NCBI RefSeq assembly: GCF_003057965.1
Contig: NZ_CP020921.1
Coordinates: forward strand, 1,189,001-1,253,000
Direction of reading: 5' to 3'
Origin: Thermodesulfobium acidiphilum
GTDB lineage: Bacteria; Thermodesulfobiota; Thermodesulfobiia; Thermodesulfobiales; Thermodesulfobiaceae
DNA length: 64,000 nt
Part shown: positions 25,443-35,988 of the stretch, in pieces
Numbering within the stretch: position 1 is the stretch's first letter
Layout of the letters: every line of letters begins with the position of its first letter
The notes under the pieces: model-generated
Databases searched by the model: none
Told to the model about the DNA's origin: nothing
What the model saw: only the letters and a program-made list of their open reading frames with translations
Position numbers and translations under genes: made by a program

Positions 25443-26523
25443 AAATTTTGAGGATGCAAGATTTTCACTAAATATTTGCAACGCATGCAGATATTGCGAA
25501 AACATTTGCCCTGTTTTCAAAGCGATAGAATTGAGGAGAACCTTTTCTGACAATGATATAATCTATTTGGCAAATCTTTGCCACGACTGTAGGGGTTGCT
25601 ACTACGCATGCCAATACGCTCCACCCCATACTTTTGATATAAACATCCCAAAAATTTTTGGAACATTGAGGCTAGAAACCTATAAAAATTATAGAAATTC
25701 AAAATTCTCAAAAGATATCGTTGATAAGCCGCATCTTTTTAGCATTGCTACTTTTATAGTTTCATTTCTTTTTTATACTATCTCGTCAATAATCAATACG
25801 GGAAAATTGAGTTTAATGGGCATCGTTGATCAAAATGATTCATTTTATAGTATTTTACCTGAAAATTTTTTAATTATCACAATGTTTATTCCATTCGCCA
25901 TATCATTAACCATCTATATAAAAAACTTGATTGACTATTGCGATTATATTGGTATAAAAAAAGGCGATTTCCTTAAACTCTTTAACCATATTAGATCATT
26001 AAAGAGTTTGGTTTTATTAGAATTCCTTGATGGAGGAGGCTATGGTTGCAATTATCCGGGTGAAGAATACAGCTTTTCAAGAAGGATTTACCACCAATTT
26101 GTATTGTTTGGATTCAAAATAACTTTCATATCTACTTTAATAGCTGCATTTATGAGTCATATTTTAAACATTTCGCCGCCATATACTTTTACCAGCCTGC
26201 CAGTAATATTTGGCTCTATTGGTGGAGCATTATTGCTTTTAGGACTAACTGGACTGCTATATTTAAGAACTAAAATGGATAGGATACCTTATAGCGAGAA
26301 TGTAAGCTCGATGGACATTAATTTCATAATTATATTATTACTGTCCGTTCTAACTGGCTTTCTAGTTTTACTTTTCAGATCTACAACATTTATGCCTATT
26401 TTATTGATAATTCATTTAAGCATCGTCATAACCTTCTTTATAACGCTCCCCTTTAGTAAATTGCAGCATGCTGTCTTCAGGTATGTATCAATATATAAGT
26501 TTTTTTCTGAAATAAATAAATAA
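25432..26523 (+). CDS. tcuB: TcuB/CitB-like iron-sulfur membrane electron-transfer protein
   Basis: 363 residues from ATG 25432, which overlaps tcuA by 11 bases; an upstream in-frame start at 25390 would only read tcuA sequence. Two ferredoxin-type clusters are shown by C16, C19, C22, C26 (CNACRYCENIC) and C50, C53, C56, C60 (CHDCRGCYYAC). Six or so membrane segments follow from about residue 100. TcuB reoxidises the TcuA flavin and feeds electrons into the membrane quinone pool. Confidence 0.87.
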   Translation: MFDKNFEDARFSLNICNACRYCENICPVFKAIELRRTFSDNDIIYLANLCHDCRGCYYACQYAPPHTFDINIPKIFGTLRLETYKNYRNSKFSKDIVDKPHLFSIATFIVSFLFYTISSIINTGKLSLMGIVDQNDSFYSILPENFLIITMFIPFAISLTIYIKNLIDYCDYIGIKKGDFLKLFNHIRSLKSLVLLEFLDGGGYGCNYPGEEYSFSRRIYHQFVLFGFKITFISTLIAAFMSHILNISPPYTFTSLPVIFGSIGGALLLLGLTGLLYLRTKMDRIPYSENVSSMDINFIIILLLSVLTGFLVLLFRSTTFMPILLIIHLSIVITFFITLPFSKLQHAVFRYVSIYKFFSEINK

Positions 26524-26669
26524 ATAGCTACATAGACCTAACTAATAAACAAGAAAAAAATTTACCATTTTTTCCCTTTCAGAAGACTAGTGAAAGATAA
26601 ATATATACTAACCGTTATAGAAGCACACAATTGTACCCATTTTCTTCTCTAAAGAAAAAAAACAAAAAA

Positions 26670-28052
26670 TCACTTAATTTCCTCCAACTTCCTGCCAGTG
26701 CTTTTTGGCCCAAGAAAATATAGATCTAACACAAGAATTATTATAAAAAGCCACAAAACTAAAAAGGCTCCACCTATGCCATATTCCTTATAAATAACCG
26801 TTCCAATAAAAGTTGGCAAGATTGCTGAACTTAATCTGCTTAAAGCATAAGAGGTTCCCGTAGCACTAGCCCTGATCTGGGTTGGAAAAATTTCTGCATT
26901 ATATTGGTGATAGAAGTTTGACATATTCCATAAAGAAAATGTTGTTAGAAAACCCATAAACAATGCTAAATAAATGTTTCCTGAAAATGCGAACAAGACC
27001 CCAAATATCCCTACGGCAATAATAGATATTATTAACCCATATTTACGTTCGACCTTATCTATTATAAAAACATTAAATATACTTCCAATTAAAAAGCCCG
27101 AATACACTACAAAAGTAAAAGCAAATATTTGATTAAGGTTTATTCCTCTGCTTCCCAAAAATAATGGCACCAATGCAGCAAAGCCATAAAAAAGAGCAGA
27201 TTGGAAAAACATAAAAATAAACATCATAATTGTTTTTTCTACTATACCAGGTTTAAACAGATCAAAGTATCTTGACTTTTCTTCTTTGGCTTCAGCCCTT
27301 ATCTCTGGTTCTGGCAAAGAATTTAAATTTTTCTCTTTCATAATATTGTTTTCAATCTTCGTTAAAATTTCATCTGCTTCTTTATATTTACCCTTACTAA
27401 CCAGCCACCTTGGAGATTCAATCATCTTGAACCTTGTAACCCAAACTACCAGTGCGCCAATACCTGCAAACAGAAGAAAAATTCTCCAAGCATCATGCGG
27501 CATATTTTTTTCTAAAATTGTTGCAAGCAGAGCGCCAATAGGAGCAGATGTTACAACAACTGTATAAGCTAGAGCAAGCCTTTTGCCTCTTGTCTTTCTT
27601 GGCATAACTTCGCTTATAAATGTATCCATTAAAACGCCTTCAGCGCCTATCCCCATTCCCGCAATAAATATTAGTATTAAGATAATGTTAAGGTCATCAA
27701 GAAATGCAGCAACAATTAAAGGAATGCCAAATATTAACAAATTGAAAAAATACATTGTTCTCCTACCAAAAATGTCAGCAAGTCTCCCAAGTATAATGGC
27801 CCCAAAGAGCATGCCAAAAAAGGCATAAGAAATCAGTATTATAGGGCCCTTTCCTGATGGATAACCAAAACCAATACCGATCAGCGCCACAAGAATACCT
27901 AAACCCAACAAAATTAGAGTATCAAACCATTCCCCAGCAGTTATCATCCACAAAAAATTCCAATGAAAGCTACCCATAGGAAGCCTTTCAAGCCTAGCAG
28001 CGATACTTGATTTCGAATTTTTTTCTTCTAGTTTCACTTTGTCTTCCCCCAT
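26670..28052 (-). CDS. MFS transporter, metabolite:H+ symporter type
   Basis: 460 residues with about 12 membrane segments, an N-terminal cytoplasmic tail rich in charge, GRLADIFGRR after segment 2 and RFKMIESPRWLVSKGKY in the central loop, a motif of the sugar-porter and aromatic-acid-symporter branches. The substrate is unknown. It is convergent with tcuB across 146 bases that hold no clear terminator, and follows the ABC exporter on the same strand after 169 bases of AT-rich spacer in which I see nothing. Confidence 0.82.
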   Translation of the reverse strand: MGEDKVKLEEKNSKSSIAARLERLPMGSFHWNFLWMITAGEWFDTLILLGLGILVALIGIGFGYPSGKGPIILISYAFFGMLFGAIILGRLADIFGRRTMYFFNLLIFGIPLIVAAFLDDLNIILILIFIAGMGIGAEGVLMDTFISEVMPRKTRGKRLALAYTVVVTSAPIGALLATILEKNMPHDAWRIFLLFAGIGALVVWVTRFKMIESPRWLVSKGKYKEADEILTKIENNIMKEKNLNSLPEPEIRAEAKEEKSRYFDLFKPGIVEKTIMMFIFMFFQSALFYGFAALVPLFLGSRGINLNQIFAFTFVVYSGFLIGSIFNVFIIDKVERKYGLIISIIAVGIFGVLFAFSGNIYLALFMGFLTTFSLWNMSNFYHQYNAEIFPTQIRASATGTSYALSRLSSAILPTFIGTVIYKEYGIGGAFLVLWLFIIILVLDLYFLGPKSTGRKLEEIK

Positions 28053-28221
28053 TTTAACCTCCTTAAATTGTTAAATAAAAATATTTAAAAAACCTATTAA
28101 TCACCTTTCATTTTAAATCTAAAATTTGTCTTGTCAACAAAAAACCTACAACTCATAATAAGAAAATAAACGATTAAAGATAAAAGTTGTTGATTTAAAT
28201 AATTTAAAAAGAAATTGAAAC

Positions 28222-29979
28222 TTATTCGTTTATAAGAGATTTTTCCAAATTTACATAACCTATTCTATCAATACTCCATTTACCTTCGCCCAGGATTATT
28301 AACTTCTTTTCATGATATGATAGTAAACTTGATCTATGTCCCACGCTAATAACAGCACTATTGGATAGCTCATCCTTTAGCCTAAAATACAGTATCCTCT
28401 CAGATTTCTCATCAAGAGCACTTGTAGCTTCATCCATAAAAATCCATTCAGGTCTTTGTAATAAAATTCTTCCAAATGCAAGATACTGTTGTTCACCAAG
28501 TGAAAGAATCTGTGACCACATATTAACTTCTGATATATGATTTACCAAATGCTTTAGATTTAGGCTTATAAGCAAATCCTTTATTTCATCATCGCTAACA
28601 TCCGGATCGCCATTGGGATATATTAAAACATCCTTTAAAGAACCTATAGGCAAATACGGTTTTTGCGGGAGAAAAAGGAGTTTTTCTTTTGGTGGAAGAA
28701 AAATTTTGCCTTCTCCAAATGGCCACAATCCAGCTAAAGTTCTTATTAATGTGCTTTTCCCTATACCAGAACTACCAACTACAAGGAGTCTTTCAGATTT
28801 ATTTAATGACAAATTTAATTGATTTATTAACGGAGTTTTGTTATCAGGTAAAAATATAGAAAGGTTTTCTACCATCAGATTTTCAGATTCTTTAATTATT
28901 ATTCTGTTATTTTTTTGTTGAAGATCTTCGATAAAGCTAATATTGTGTTCAAATGTTCTTAGCCTATCGGCAACTGCATGCCAGTTAGCAAGAGATGGAT
29001 AACTGTTTACTATGTAAGACAAAGAAGACTGAACCTGTCCAAATGCTTGTGCAATTTGCATAAGAGCACCCAATTGAATTTCCCTAGCAAAAAATCTGGG
29101 AGATGCTACAAGTATAGGAAAGATTATCGCTATTTGATTATATCCGGAAGTAAACCATCCAAGCATTTTTTGCCTAACCATTATTTTCCAATAGTTTTCA
29201 AATACATCAAAAAAGTTTACCATAAGGTGTTTATGTTCATTTTTTTCTCCACCATAAAGCGCTACGCTCTCGCTGTTCTCACGAATGCGAACCATATTGA
29301 ATCTAAAATTCGCTTCATACATTTGTTGCTTAAAATTCAAATTTATTAAAGGCTTCCCGATTGCTGCAGTTATCCATGTGCCTAAAATAGCATATAAAAT
29401 AGCTGCCCAAACCATATAACCAGGTATAATAATTTCATTCCCAAAAATTTCAAAAGAGATTGATCCAGATATTGTCCACAATATCCCAACAAATGACGCA
29501 AGAGTTACAACAGAACTAAGTAACCCCAAGGACAAACTTAATGTTTGAGAGACAAATAAATTTAGATCTTCACTAATACGTTGATCTGGATTGTCGGTAG
29601 AATTGTTAAAAACTTGAAGATGATAATATATCTTTTTATTCAACCATTTTTTTAAAAACCTATCAGTAAGCCACTTTCTCCACTTAATCTGAAGCATCTG
29701 ATTTAGATACAAAGAATATACTGCAGCTATAATGTAAAGGAAGGCCAAAACACAAAATTGGATAATAGCTATCCAAAAAGCTTTGGCGTTTAAATCCTGG
29801 AGAGCATTATAAAATTCGTTGTACCAAAGATTTATAAGAACGTTTATAAAAACTAAAAATAGATTTAAAAAGATTATTATTATTAAAAGAAACCACGCAA
29901 TCTTTTTTTCTTCTGATTGCCAGTATGGTTTAATTAGTTCCCATGTATCTTTAAGAAACTCTTTGTTAAATTGCTTCAT
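28222..29979 (-). CDS. YddA/BacA-type ABC transporter, fused permease and ATPase
   Basis: 585 residues from ATG 29979, which has GAGG eight bases upstream; a TTG one codon earlier is unlikely. The ABC_membrane_2 domain (about 20-340) includes NPDQRISED at 131-139. The ATPase has Walker A GSSGIGKST at 403-411, the family's LSLGEQQ signature at 493-499 and Walker B with DEATSALDE at 517-525. Relatives take up antimicrobial peptides, vitamin B12 or long-chain acyl groups; the cargo here is unknown. It stands alone between gene-free stretches. Confidence 0.88.
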   Translation of the reverse strand: MKQFNKEFLKDTWELIKPYWQSEEKKIAWFLLIIIIFLNLFLVFINVLINLWYNEFYNALQDLNAKAFWIAIIQFCVLAFLYIIAAVYSLYLNQMLQIKWRKWLTDRFLKKWLNKKIYYHLQVFNNSTDNPDQRISEDLNLFVSQTLSLSLGLLSSVVTLASFVGILWTISGSISFEIFGNEIIIPGYMVWAAILYAILGTWITAAIGKPLINLNFKQQMYEANFRFNMVRIRENSESVALYGGEKNEHKHLMVNFFDVFENYWKIMVRQKMLGWFTSGYNQIAIIFPILVASPRFFAREIQLGALMQIAQAFGQVQSSLSYIVNSYPSLANWHAVADRLRTFEHNISFIEDLQQKNNRIIIKESENLMVENLSIFLPDNKTPLINQLNLSLNKSERLLVVGSSGIGKSTLIRTLAGLWPFGEGKIFLPPKEKLLFLPQKPYLPIGSLKDVLIYPNGDPDVSDDEIKDLLISLNLKHLVNHISEVNMWSQILSLGEQQYLAFGRILLQRPEWIFMDEATSALDEKSERILYFRLKDELSNSAVISVGHRSSLLSYHEKKLIILGEGKWSIDRIGYVNLEKSLINE

Positions 29980-30519
29980 CAAAACAACCTCAGTTTTCTA
30001 AGTTTTCAATTTTCTAGTTATATAAATCTTAAATATATCAGATTTTTGAAGTTTCAAAAATAGAGTGCATCTATTAGATTTAGAATTCTAAATTTATCTT
30101 ATTAAGAATTTATTAAAACAAAATGTCACAACTTCATCTTCCCTAGAGACCTTTCGTCATAAATCTCTAAAGGGTATTTTCAAATAGATTCCTGTAAAGA
30201 ATTTTTTGTTCTTGTGTTATAGAAAAAATTATAAATATTAACACTCTAATTCTCTTTAAATCCCCCCAGCAAATTGTGTGCCTTATCTATCGTAATCTTT
30301 ATTTTTATTCAAAATATTGGCCGTTTAAGTAAAATACAATAGACAATCATAAAATTATCGAAAATATTTAATAAGAATTTCTTTAATAATAACTAAAATG
30401 TTCTTTAAAACTTCCAGATCTCTTTTTTTATGTTAGATTAATTTAAAGCTCTTTTAATCCATTGTGCTATACTGAATTTTTTATAATTTCTTCTAAATTA
30501 AATTCCATAAAAATAGAAT
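29980..30519. other. 540-base intergenic region with one bulged hairpin
   Basis: No open frame or decayed gene is recognisable on either strand. On the strand of the ABC transporter, about 160 bases upstream of it, 30141-30174 can pair as CCCT/AGGG and AGAGA/TCTCT with a two-base bulge and a 14-base loop. No U-run follows. It may be a leader structure, but it matches no riboswitch class I know. Confidence 0.4.
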
Positions 30520-31179
30520 TTAGTCATCATTGGAATTAGAGCTGCTGCGAACTTTTTGCAAATAGCTATATACTGTAAATTTAGATAGCCCAAGAATAGA
30601 TGCTACATACTCAACTGAACCCTTTATAAGAAACGCTCCCTTTTCATCAAGATAAGAAACAAATTTTATTTTCTCTTCAGGAGAAAAACTAGATGGTTGC
30701 TTTTTAAAAGACAATATAGCTTCTTGTGTAAGCGTTTCAATAGTTTCATTTAAATTTTTTGCAAATGTTTCATTCTTATCATATTCAGAACCCTTCTCTA
30801 GAAGATCTTTAAAAACATTATAAGTACCTATAAATTCGGTTACATCAAAATTTACACAAAAAGCCCCGATAATTTTACCCTTTTTATCTCTAATAAAACT
30901 TGTGCTCGATCTTAATATTCTTCCATCCTTCGTAATGCTTTTATAACCTACCATATCCTTTGCTTTATCTTTACTTTTTTTTAGTACCTTTAATACCAGG
31001 TCGGTTATTGGAGCACCCGTCTGTCTATGAGTAACATCCCCAGCTATATGTATAAGAGATCTTTCAGGGGTCCTAAGATCATGAACAGCTACTTCGCAGT
31101 TTTTACCAAACATTTCACTAATAGAGTTAGCTATGTTTACTAGGTTATCAAAAATTACTTTTCTCTCATCAGTAGACAT
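30520..31179 (-). CDS. YheO-like PAS / DauR-type transcriptional regulator
   Basis: 219 residues. The N-terminal YheO-type PAS domain (about 10-125) shows EVAVHDLRTPERSLIHIAGD and TGAPITDLVLK. The C-terminal helix-turn-helix (about 168-212) contains EYVASILGLSKFTVYSYLQKV, as in DauR, a regulator of amino-acid metabolism. SD GGAGG precedes ATG 31179. It lies 46 bases after the cysteine desulfidase gene on the same strand and is a fair candidate to control it or the whole deamination island; the ligand is not known. Confidence 0.82.
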   Translation of the reverse strand: MSTDERKVIFDNLVNIANSISEMFGKNCEVAVHDLRTPERSLIHIAGDVTHRQTGAPITDLVLKVLKKSKDKAKDMVGYKSITKDGRILRSSTSFIRDKKGKIIGAFCVNFDVTEFIGTYNVFKDLLEKGSEYDKNETFAKNLNETIETLTQEAILSFKKQPSSFSPEEKIKFVSYLDEKGAFLIKGSVEYVASILGLSKFTVYSYLQKVRSSSNSNDD

Positions 31180-31225
31180 CGAACCTCCAATTTTTTAAAG
31201 ATTTTAAATTATTATATTTCAAAAT

Positions 31226-32527
31226 TTAACAAGATTTCAAATTTTTAAACTTGAATACTGTCTTCTTTGTTATTATATCTAGTATTGTGTCATCGGTATA
31301 TTTCATCCCCTCAACAGAGATTTTACCAAGATTTTTTATACATTCCTGGGCACTTTCCGACAAAATTCCATTATCAGATGGTATTACAATTTTGTTTAAA
31401 GCCATGTTCGAAGCTTCAATAGCAGATATTGAAGAAAGATACAGCTTATACGCACAACCAATCTTAGCACCATCACATATCATTCCTGACAAACCTGCTA
31501 TAACATTTTTTATTGAGTTTTCAATTTTTTTATTGTCCTTCTCTCTTAAAAAGGTAAGTCCTGAACTGCAGCCCACGCCTGCAGCTATTCCACAACCACA
31601 CAAAGGAGAGAGTAAACCTGTATAAGATTTTACATATAAAGTAAGCAAATGACTTAATGTCACAGCTCTGATAACTTCTTCTTTATTAAATCCACTTTTC
31701 TCGCCAATGATTGCTATAGGTATTATCGCTACCAGACCGTGATTTCCTGAACCAGCACTACTCATAACAGGTAGAGGATACCCGGACATTCTTGCTTCTG
31801 ATGCCGACACTGTCAAAGCTACAGCCAAAGATTCAATGTCATTAACTTTCGATCTTAAGAATTTTCCTATACCAACTCCAACATTCCCCTGAAGCCCTGC
31901 GTATGCTATTTTTTTGTTCATCTCTATTCCATAGTTTATAAATTCAATTTTTTCTTTTTCAACATTTTTTGAAAAATCTATCAATTCAGCGATAGAAAGA
32001 TCCTTTATCCTTTTAAAATCGCTATTATTAGAAGAACTTTCGTAATCAGATAAAATTGACTTAATAACAATATCGTCCTTACTTTCAAAAACAATATTGT
32101 CATGGTTACCTCTTAACACTACTGTCGATTTATGTAATTTTCCTTGAGCTTCAACTTTTATAAATAATCCTTCAATTGCTTTTTTGAGCTCTAAATTAAT
32201 TAGACCACTTTTTACAATCTCTCTAGCCTTATCTATATCTAAATTACTAACATCTTTTAAAGCCTCTAAGCCATATTCAGATTTGCCGCAAACCAAAGAT
32301 AGAGCAGCAGCAAATAATATGCCTTTTTCATTAGTGCCAGGAATAATTACAAACATGCCATTTTTTAAAATATTTTTATCAACAAAAACTCTTAATTTAG
32401 AAACCTTTTCTCCAAGTATTTCCTTCGCCCTTGAAACTGCATATGCAACTGCTCCGGGTTCTGTACAACCCAAAGCAGGCTTCACAGAATTTTTTAAAAT
32501 TTGCAAAATGTTCTCTGTTTTATTCAT
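31226..32527 (-). CDS. cyuA: L-cysteine desulfidase family protein (CyuA / UPF0597)
   Basis: 433 residues of the iron-sulfur desulfidase family, which splits L-cysteine to pyruvate, ammonia and sulfide without PLP. GCTEP at 20-24, SYTGLLSPLCGCGIAAGVGC (listed as SPLCGCGIAAGVGC) and GMICDGAKIGCAYK supply the expected cysteines. It is distantly related to the alpha chain of L-serine dehydratase, also encoded nearby. SD GAGGG precedes ATG 32527. In a sulfide-producing anaerobe it could serve cysteine breakdown or iron-sulfur supply. Confidence 0.87.
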   Translation of the reverse strand: MNKTENILQILKNSVKPALGCTEPGAVAYAVSRAKEILGEKVSKLRVFVDKNILKNGMFVIIPGTNEKGILFAAALSLVCGKSEYGLEALKDVSNLDIDKAREIVKSGLINLELKKAIEGLFIKVEAQGKLHKSTVVLRGNHDNIVFESKDDIVIKSILSDYESSSNNSDFKRIKDLSIAELIDFSKNVEKEKIEFINYGIEMNKKIAYAGLQGNVGVGIGKFLRSKVNDIESLAVALTVSASEARMSGYPLPVMSSAGSGNHGLVAIIPIAIIGEKSGFNKEEVIRAVTLSHLLTLYVKSYTGLLSPLCGCGIAAGVGCSSGLTFLREKDNKKIENSIKNVIAGLSGMICDGAKIGCAYKLYLSSISAIEASNMALNKIVIPSDNGILSESAQECIKNLGKISVEGMKYTDDTILDIITKKTVFKFKNLKSC

Positions 32528-32662
32528 TATACCCTCTTAACATTGTTTTAAAAGCAATTTTTATAACAATTATTTAAAAGTCTTCCTAATAAATTTTACA
32601 AATTTTAGATATAACCAAAAATCCAAAATAATGTTTAATCAAGCAAAAAACAAAACTATATT

Positions 32663-35600
32663 TTACAAAAGTTCTTCTAATTTGTCATATAACAACAAAA
32701 CAGGATGTAAGTTGCTAGCAGAGAGTTTTGAAGTGGTGTTCAGTCTTTCATTGTAATCTTCAAATATCTGTTTCTTTGCAGCAACAAAAGCATCCACATT
32801 ACCATTAAAATCGCTGAGCACTTTTATCGTTAATTTCACAATAAATAAAACATATTTTTTAATCATAGAAAATTGTGCAAATCTATCCCACTCATTTACT
32901 ACTCTAATAGAATTTATATAATCAATTGTTTTTTGAATACCAAATCTTTCATTTATTCTTTCAATAGTTTCTATTGTAAGTATAAAGTTTTTATCTGTTT
33001 TTCTTGTTATATAGTAAGCCAAAATAAAGTCATCTATAAAATAGTTGTAGGCAATTTTTTCAGAAAGTTCTTCAGTAAAATATTTAGATAACTCTTTTAC
33101 TTTGTTTTCAAATTTCGATTTAAATATGCCGTCTTTTATTGTGTTTTCTTTATAATACTCTAGATAATTTAGCATCTCTTGTTTGAAAACGTACTCTATT
33201 ATTGAGTCACCAAACAAATATATTTGATTGGTAGCAAAACGCTCTATTGCATAAAAAATATCAATAATTGTCTGATAAATTAAAGTTTGTTCAACTTTAT
33301 TTTCGTATAAAAAAACCTCATTTCTAATGTTTTGCACATCAAGAAGGTCATAAATAAAGATTAGAGTTTTTATAATGCTTGTATAAGGAAATCCCGTCAA
33401 CATATTTATTTTCGTTATTGCGCCTACCCCATTACTATTAACTACAAGATTTGTAATATAAGTTGAAGCTATTTCTTTTTTTAACAAATGTTTCTCTATA
33501 TAATCCTTATATACTTGCCTTGTTGAGGGTGCAAAATATAACAAAACGTACTTATCAACCAAATGTTTATCAAAGTTTGCTTCCTTCAAAAGGCTTGTAT
33601 AAATATACATCTTCAAAAAGGATAGCATAATAGAAAGTTCTGGTTTAGTATATCCAATGCGTGAATCAACTCTTGCGGCTAGTATTTTCTTATTTGGGAA
33701 ACTGTATTCAGTTTCATTAAACAAATTTTCATTCTTTAGAAATTCAACCAACTCAAAAAATACTTCTGGTTCATTTTTTGATCTTATTTCATCTAAAGAT
33801 ACTGCTAAACTTTGCATATAATTATGATCAAGTACCCTTTGTACCACTTCAGGTGTTAGCTTCTTCAAAATTTTATTTCTTTCGTTCAAATCTTTTATGA
33901 CTTTTGATTTCATCAAATCATTAAGCAAAATTTTAAGGTTTACTTCTTGATCTGATAAATCTACTCCTGCAGAATTGTCTAATGAGTCTGTATTTATCTT
34001 CCCACCAAGAAGTGCATACTCAATTCTAGCCTTCTGTGTAAAACCCAAATTAGCACCTTCTCCTACAACCATTGCTCTTATTTCATTTGCATCTATCCTT
34101 ACATTATCATTAGCTTTGTCTCCCACTTCTTCGTGTGTTTCGGAACTAGCCTTCACGTAAGTACCGATGCCACCCATCCACAAAAGATCTACTTTTGCTT
34201 TAAGTATCAATTTAACCAACTCGTCTGAAGAAACGTTGTCTTTTTCAGTTTCCAAAAACATTTTTACTTCTTTGCTTAGCGGTATTGATCGCTCATCTCT
34301 TGAACACACAAACCCACCCTTTGAAATGAGTTCTTTGTTGTAATGTTTCCAGGTTAAAGAATTATCAAATAATCTTTTTCTTTCTTTATAAGAAATTTCA
34401 ATATCTGGATTAGGATCTACAAATATCTCTTTACCGTTAAAGGCAGCTTTCAGATGAATATTTTTTAACTCTATCATAGCATTACCAAACACATCACCGC
34501 TCATATCTCCTACGCCAACTATAGATATAGAAGTATTGTCTAAATTTATACCAAGCTCCCTAAAATGCCTCTTAACACAAACTAGAGCACCTTTTGAAGT
34601 AATACCCAATTCTTTGTGATCATAACCATATTTTCCACCTGAAGCAAATGCATCTTTAAGCCAAAAATTATATTCCTCCTGAACAATTTCATTTGCAATA
34701 TCAGAAAATTTAGCGGTACCTTTATCAGCAGCAACAACCAAATATGGATCAAAATCATCATAACAGACCACATTAGTTGGTCTTAATTTTTCATTGGACA
34801 CAGAATAATTGTCAGTAACATCTAACATGCCTCTAATTAAAGTTTTATAAGATTCTATAGCTTTTTCTTGGGTATCACCGTTTGGCTGCTTTATTATAAA
34901 CCCACCCTTTGATCCAACAGGTACAATTACTGCATTTTTTACCATCTGAGTTTTCATTAGTTCTAAAATCTCAAGTCTGAAGTCGTCCTTTCTGTCACTC
35001 CATCTAATGCCACCTCTGGCAACCTTTCCCCCTCTTAAATGGCAACCCTCCATCAGGTAGGAATGTACATATATCTCATACATAGGTCTTGGTAAAGGCA
35101 TCTTAGTAATTTTAGCTGAATCAATTTTAATTGAAATATAGTGATAAGGTTTATCTCTATAAAAGTTTGTTCTAATTGTTGATTCAATTACGTTCAAAAT
35201 TGCATCCAGAATTTTATATTCTTGGATATTATTTATATCCTCGAGTAAATTATTAATTTTATTTGAAATTTCACCTGTTTTTCTTGCGCTCTTTTCAATA
35301 TTTGGATTAAATTTTTGATCAAATAAGTCAATAAAGAGTCTAGATATATTTGAATATTTAATTAACGTGGTGTATAAAGATTTTCTTTTAATATTGAAAT
35401 CTACCTGCATTAGGTAATTACAAATAGTTCTTAATAGATCAATCTGTTTAAAATTTAAAAATTCTTTCGTAGCTAGTGTATTTAGTTCGTCATTTTCCAC
35501 CACATTATTAATTATGGCTAAAAAATTTTCTTGAACAATTGGCGCGTTTTTATCAATTTCGTTACTAATGACTTCTATATTATATCTTTGAATGAGAATT

Positions 35601-35929
35601 TTTTTATCGTTTGCTACAATTTCATAGAAATTGCCGTATACAGCATTTAATCCCAGATTCTTCAAAATAGGTAATATTTCATACAAAGGGATTTTACAAA
35701 ATGAATAAATTTTAAAAAATAAGTCTTGATCTTGTTTAATAATTCTAACCTGCTTTTGCCCCTCTTTTATAAGTGAATCAAAAGCATTACTATCAATTAT
35801 TGCCTCTTGAGGTGTAACGTTTAACCTGTAATCATCGCTAAAAAAAGAAAAATAATGAGAAGCTATCTCATTGTCTTTTGATAACCTTTCATATTCTTGT
35901 CTCCAGGTTGAAAAATCTTGAGATGACAT
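32663..35929 (-). CDS. gdh: NAD-specific glutamate dehydrogenase, large type
   Basis: 1088 residues (roughly 125 kDa) of the large NAD-GDH family. A regulatory N-terminal part of about 260 residues precedes the catalytic core, where GGKVARGGIRWSDR lies at 300-313 and PVGSKGGF at 337-344, followed by the nucleotide-binding GVGDMSGDVFGNAM region. It is shorter than the 180-kDa class and close to the 115-kDa class. It deaminates glutamate to 2-oxoglutarate with NAD. SD AAAGGGG precedes ATG 35929. Transcribed with the deamination genes around it, without overlap. Confidence 0.9.
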   Translation of the reverse strand: MSSQDFSTWRQEYERLSKDNEIASHYFSFFSDDYRLNVTPQEAIIDSNAFDSLIKEGQKQVRIIKQDQDLFFKIYSFCKIPLYEILPILKNLGLNAVYGNFYEIVANDKKILIQRYNIEVISNEIDKNAPIVQENFLAIINNVVENDELNTLATKEFLNFKQIDLLRTICNYLMQVDFNIKRKSLYTTLIKYSNISRLFIDLFDQKFNPNIEKSARKTGEISNKINNLLEDINNIQEYKILDAILNVIESTIRTNFYRDKPYHYISIKIDSAKITKMPLPRPMYEIYVHSYLMEGCHLRGGKVARGGIRWSDRKDDFRLEILELMKTQMVKNAVIVPVGSKGGFIIKQPNGDTQEKAIESYKTLIRGMLDVTDNYSVSNEKLRPTNVVCYDDFDPYLVVAADKGTAKFSDIANEIVQEEYNFWLKDAFASGGKYGYDHKELGITSKGALVCVKRHFRELGINLDNTSISIVGVGDMSGDVFGNAMIELKNIHLKAAFNGKEIFVDPNPDIEISYKERKRLFDNSLTWKHYNKELISKGGFVCSRDERSIPLSKEVKMFLETEKDNVSSDELVKLILKAKVDLLWMGGIGTYVKASSETHEEVGDKANDNVRIDANEIRAMVVGEGANLGFTQKARIEYALLGGKINTDSLDNSAGVDLSDQEVNLKILLNDLMKSKVIKDLNERNKILKKLTPEVVQRVLDHNYMQSLAVSLDEIRSKNEPEVFFELVEFLKNENLFNETEYSFPNKKILAARVDSRIGYTKPELSIMLSFLKMYIYTSLLKEANFDKHLVDKYVLLYFAPSTRQVYKDYIEKHLLKKEIASTYITNLVVNSNGVGAITKINMLTGFPYTSIIKTLIFIYDLLDVQNIRNEVFLYENKVEQTLIYQTIIDIFYAIERFATNQIYLFGDSIIEYVFKQEMLNYLEYYKENTIKDGIFKSKFENKVKELSKYFTEELSEKIAYNYFIDDFILAYYITRKTDKNFILTIETIERINERFGIQKTIDYINSIRVVNEWDRFAQFSMIKKYVLFIVKLTIKVLSDFNGNVDAFVAAKKQIFEDYNERLNTTSKLSASNLHPVLLLYDKLEELL

Positions 35930-35988
35930 AATTATCCCCTTTCACACACATTTAACGTTTATTTTTTAAATAAACTCATAAATTTTTT

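Noticed and set aside
26524-26669. Weak stems between tcuB and the second MFS gene as a bidirectional terminator
   Set aside because: The possible stems are six or seven A/T-rich pairs with large loops and no consistent T-run.
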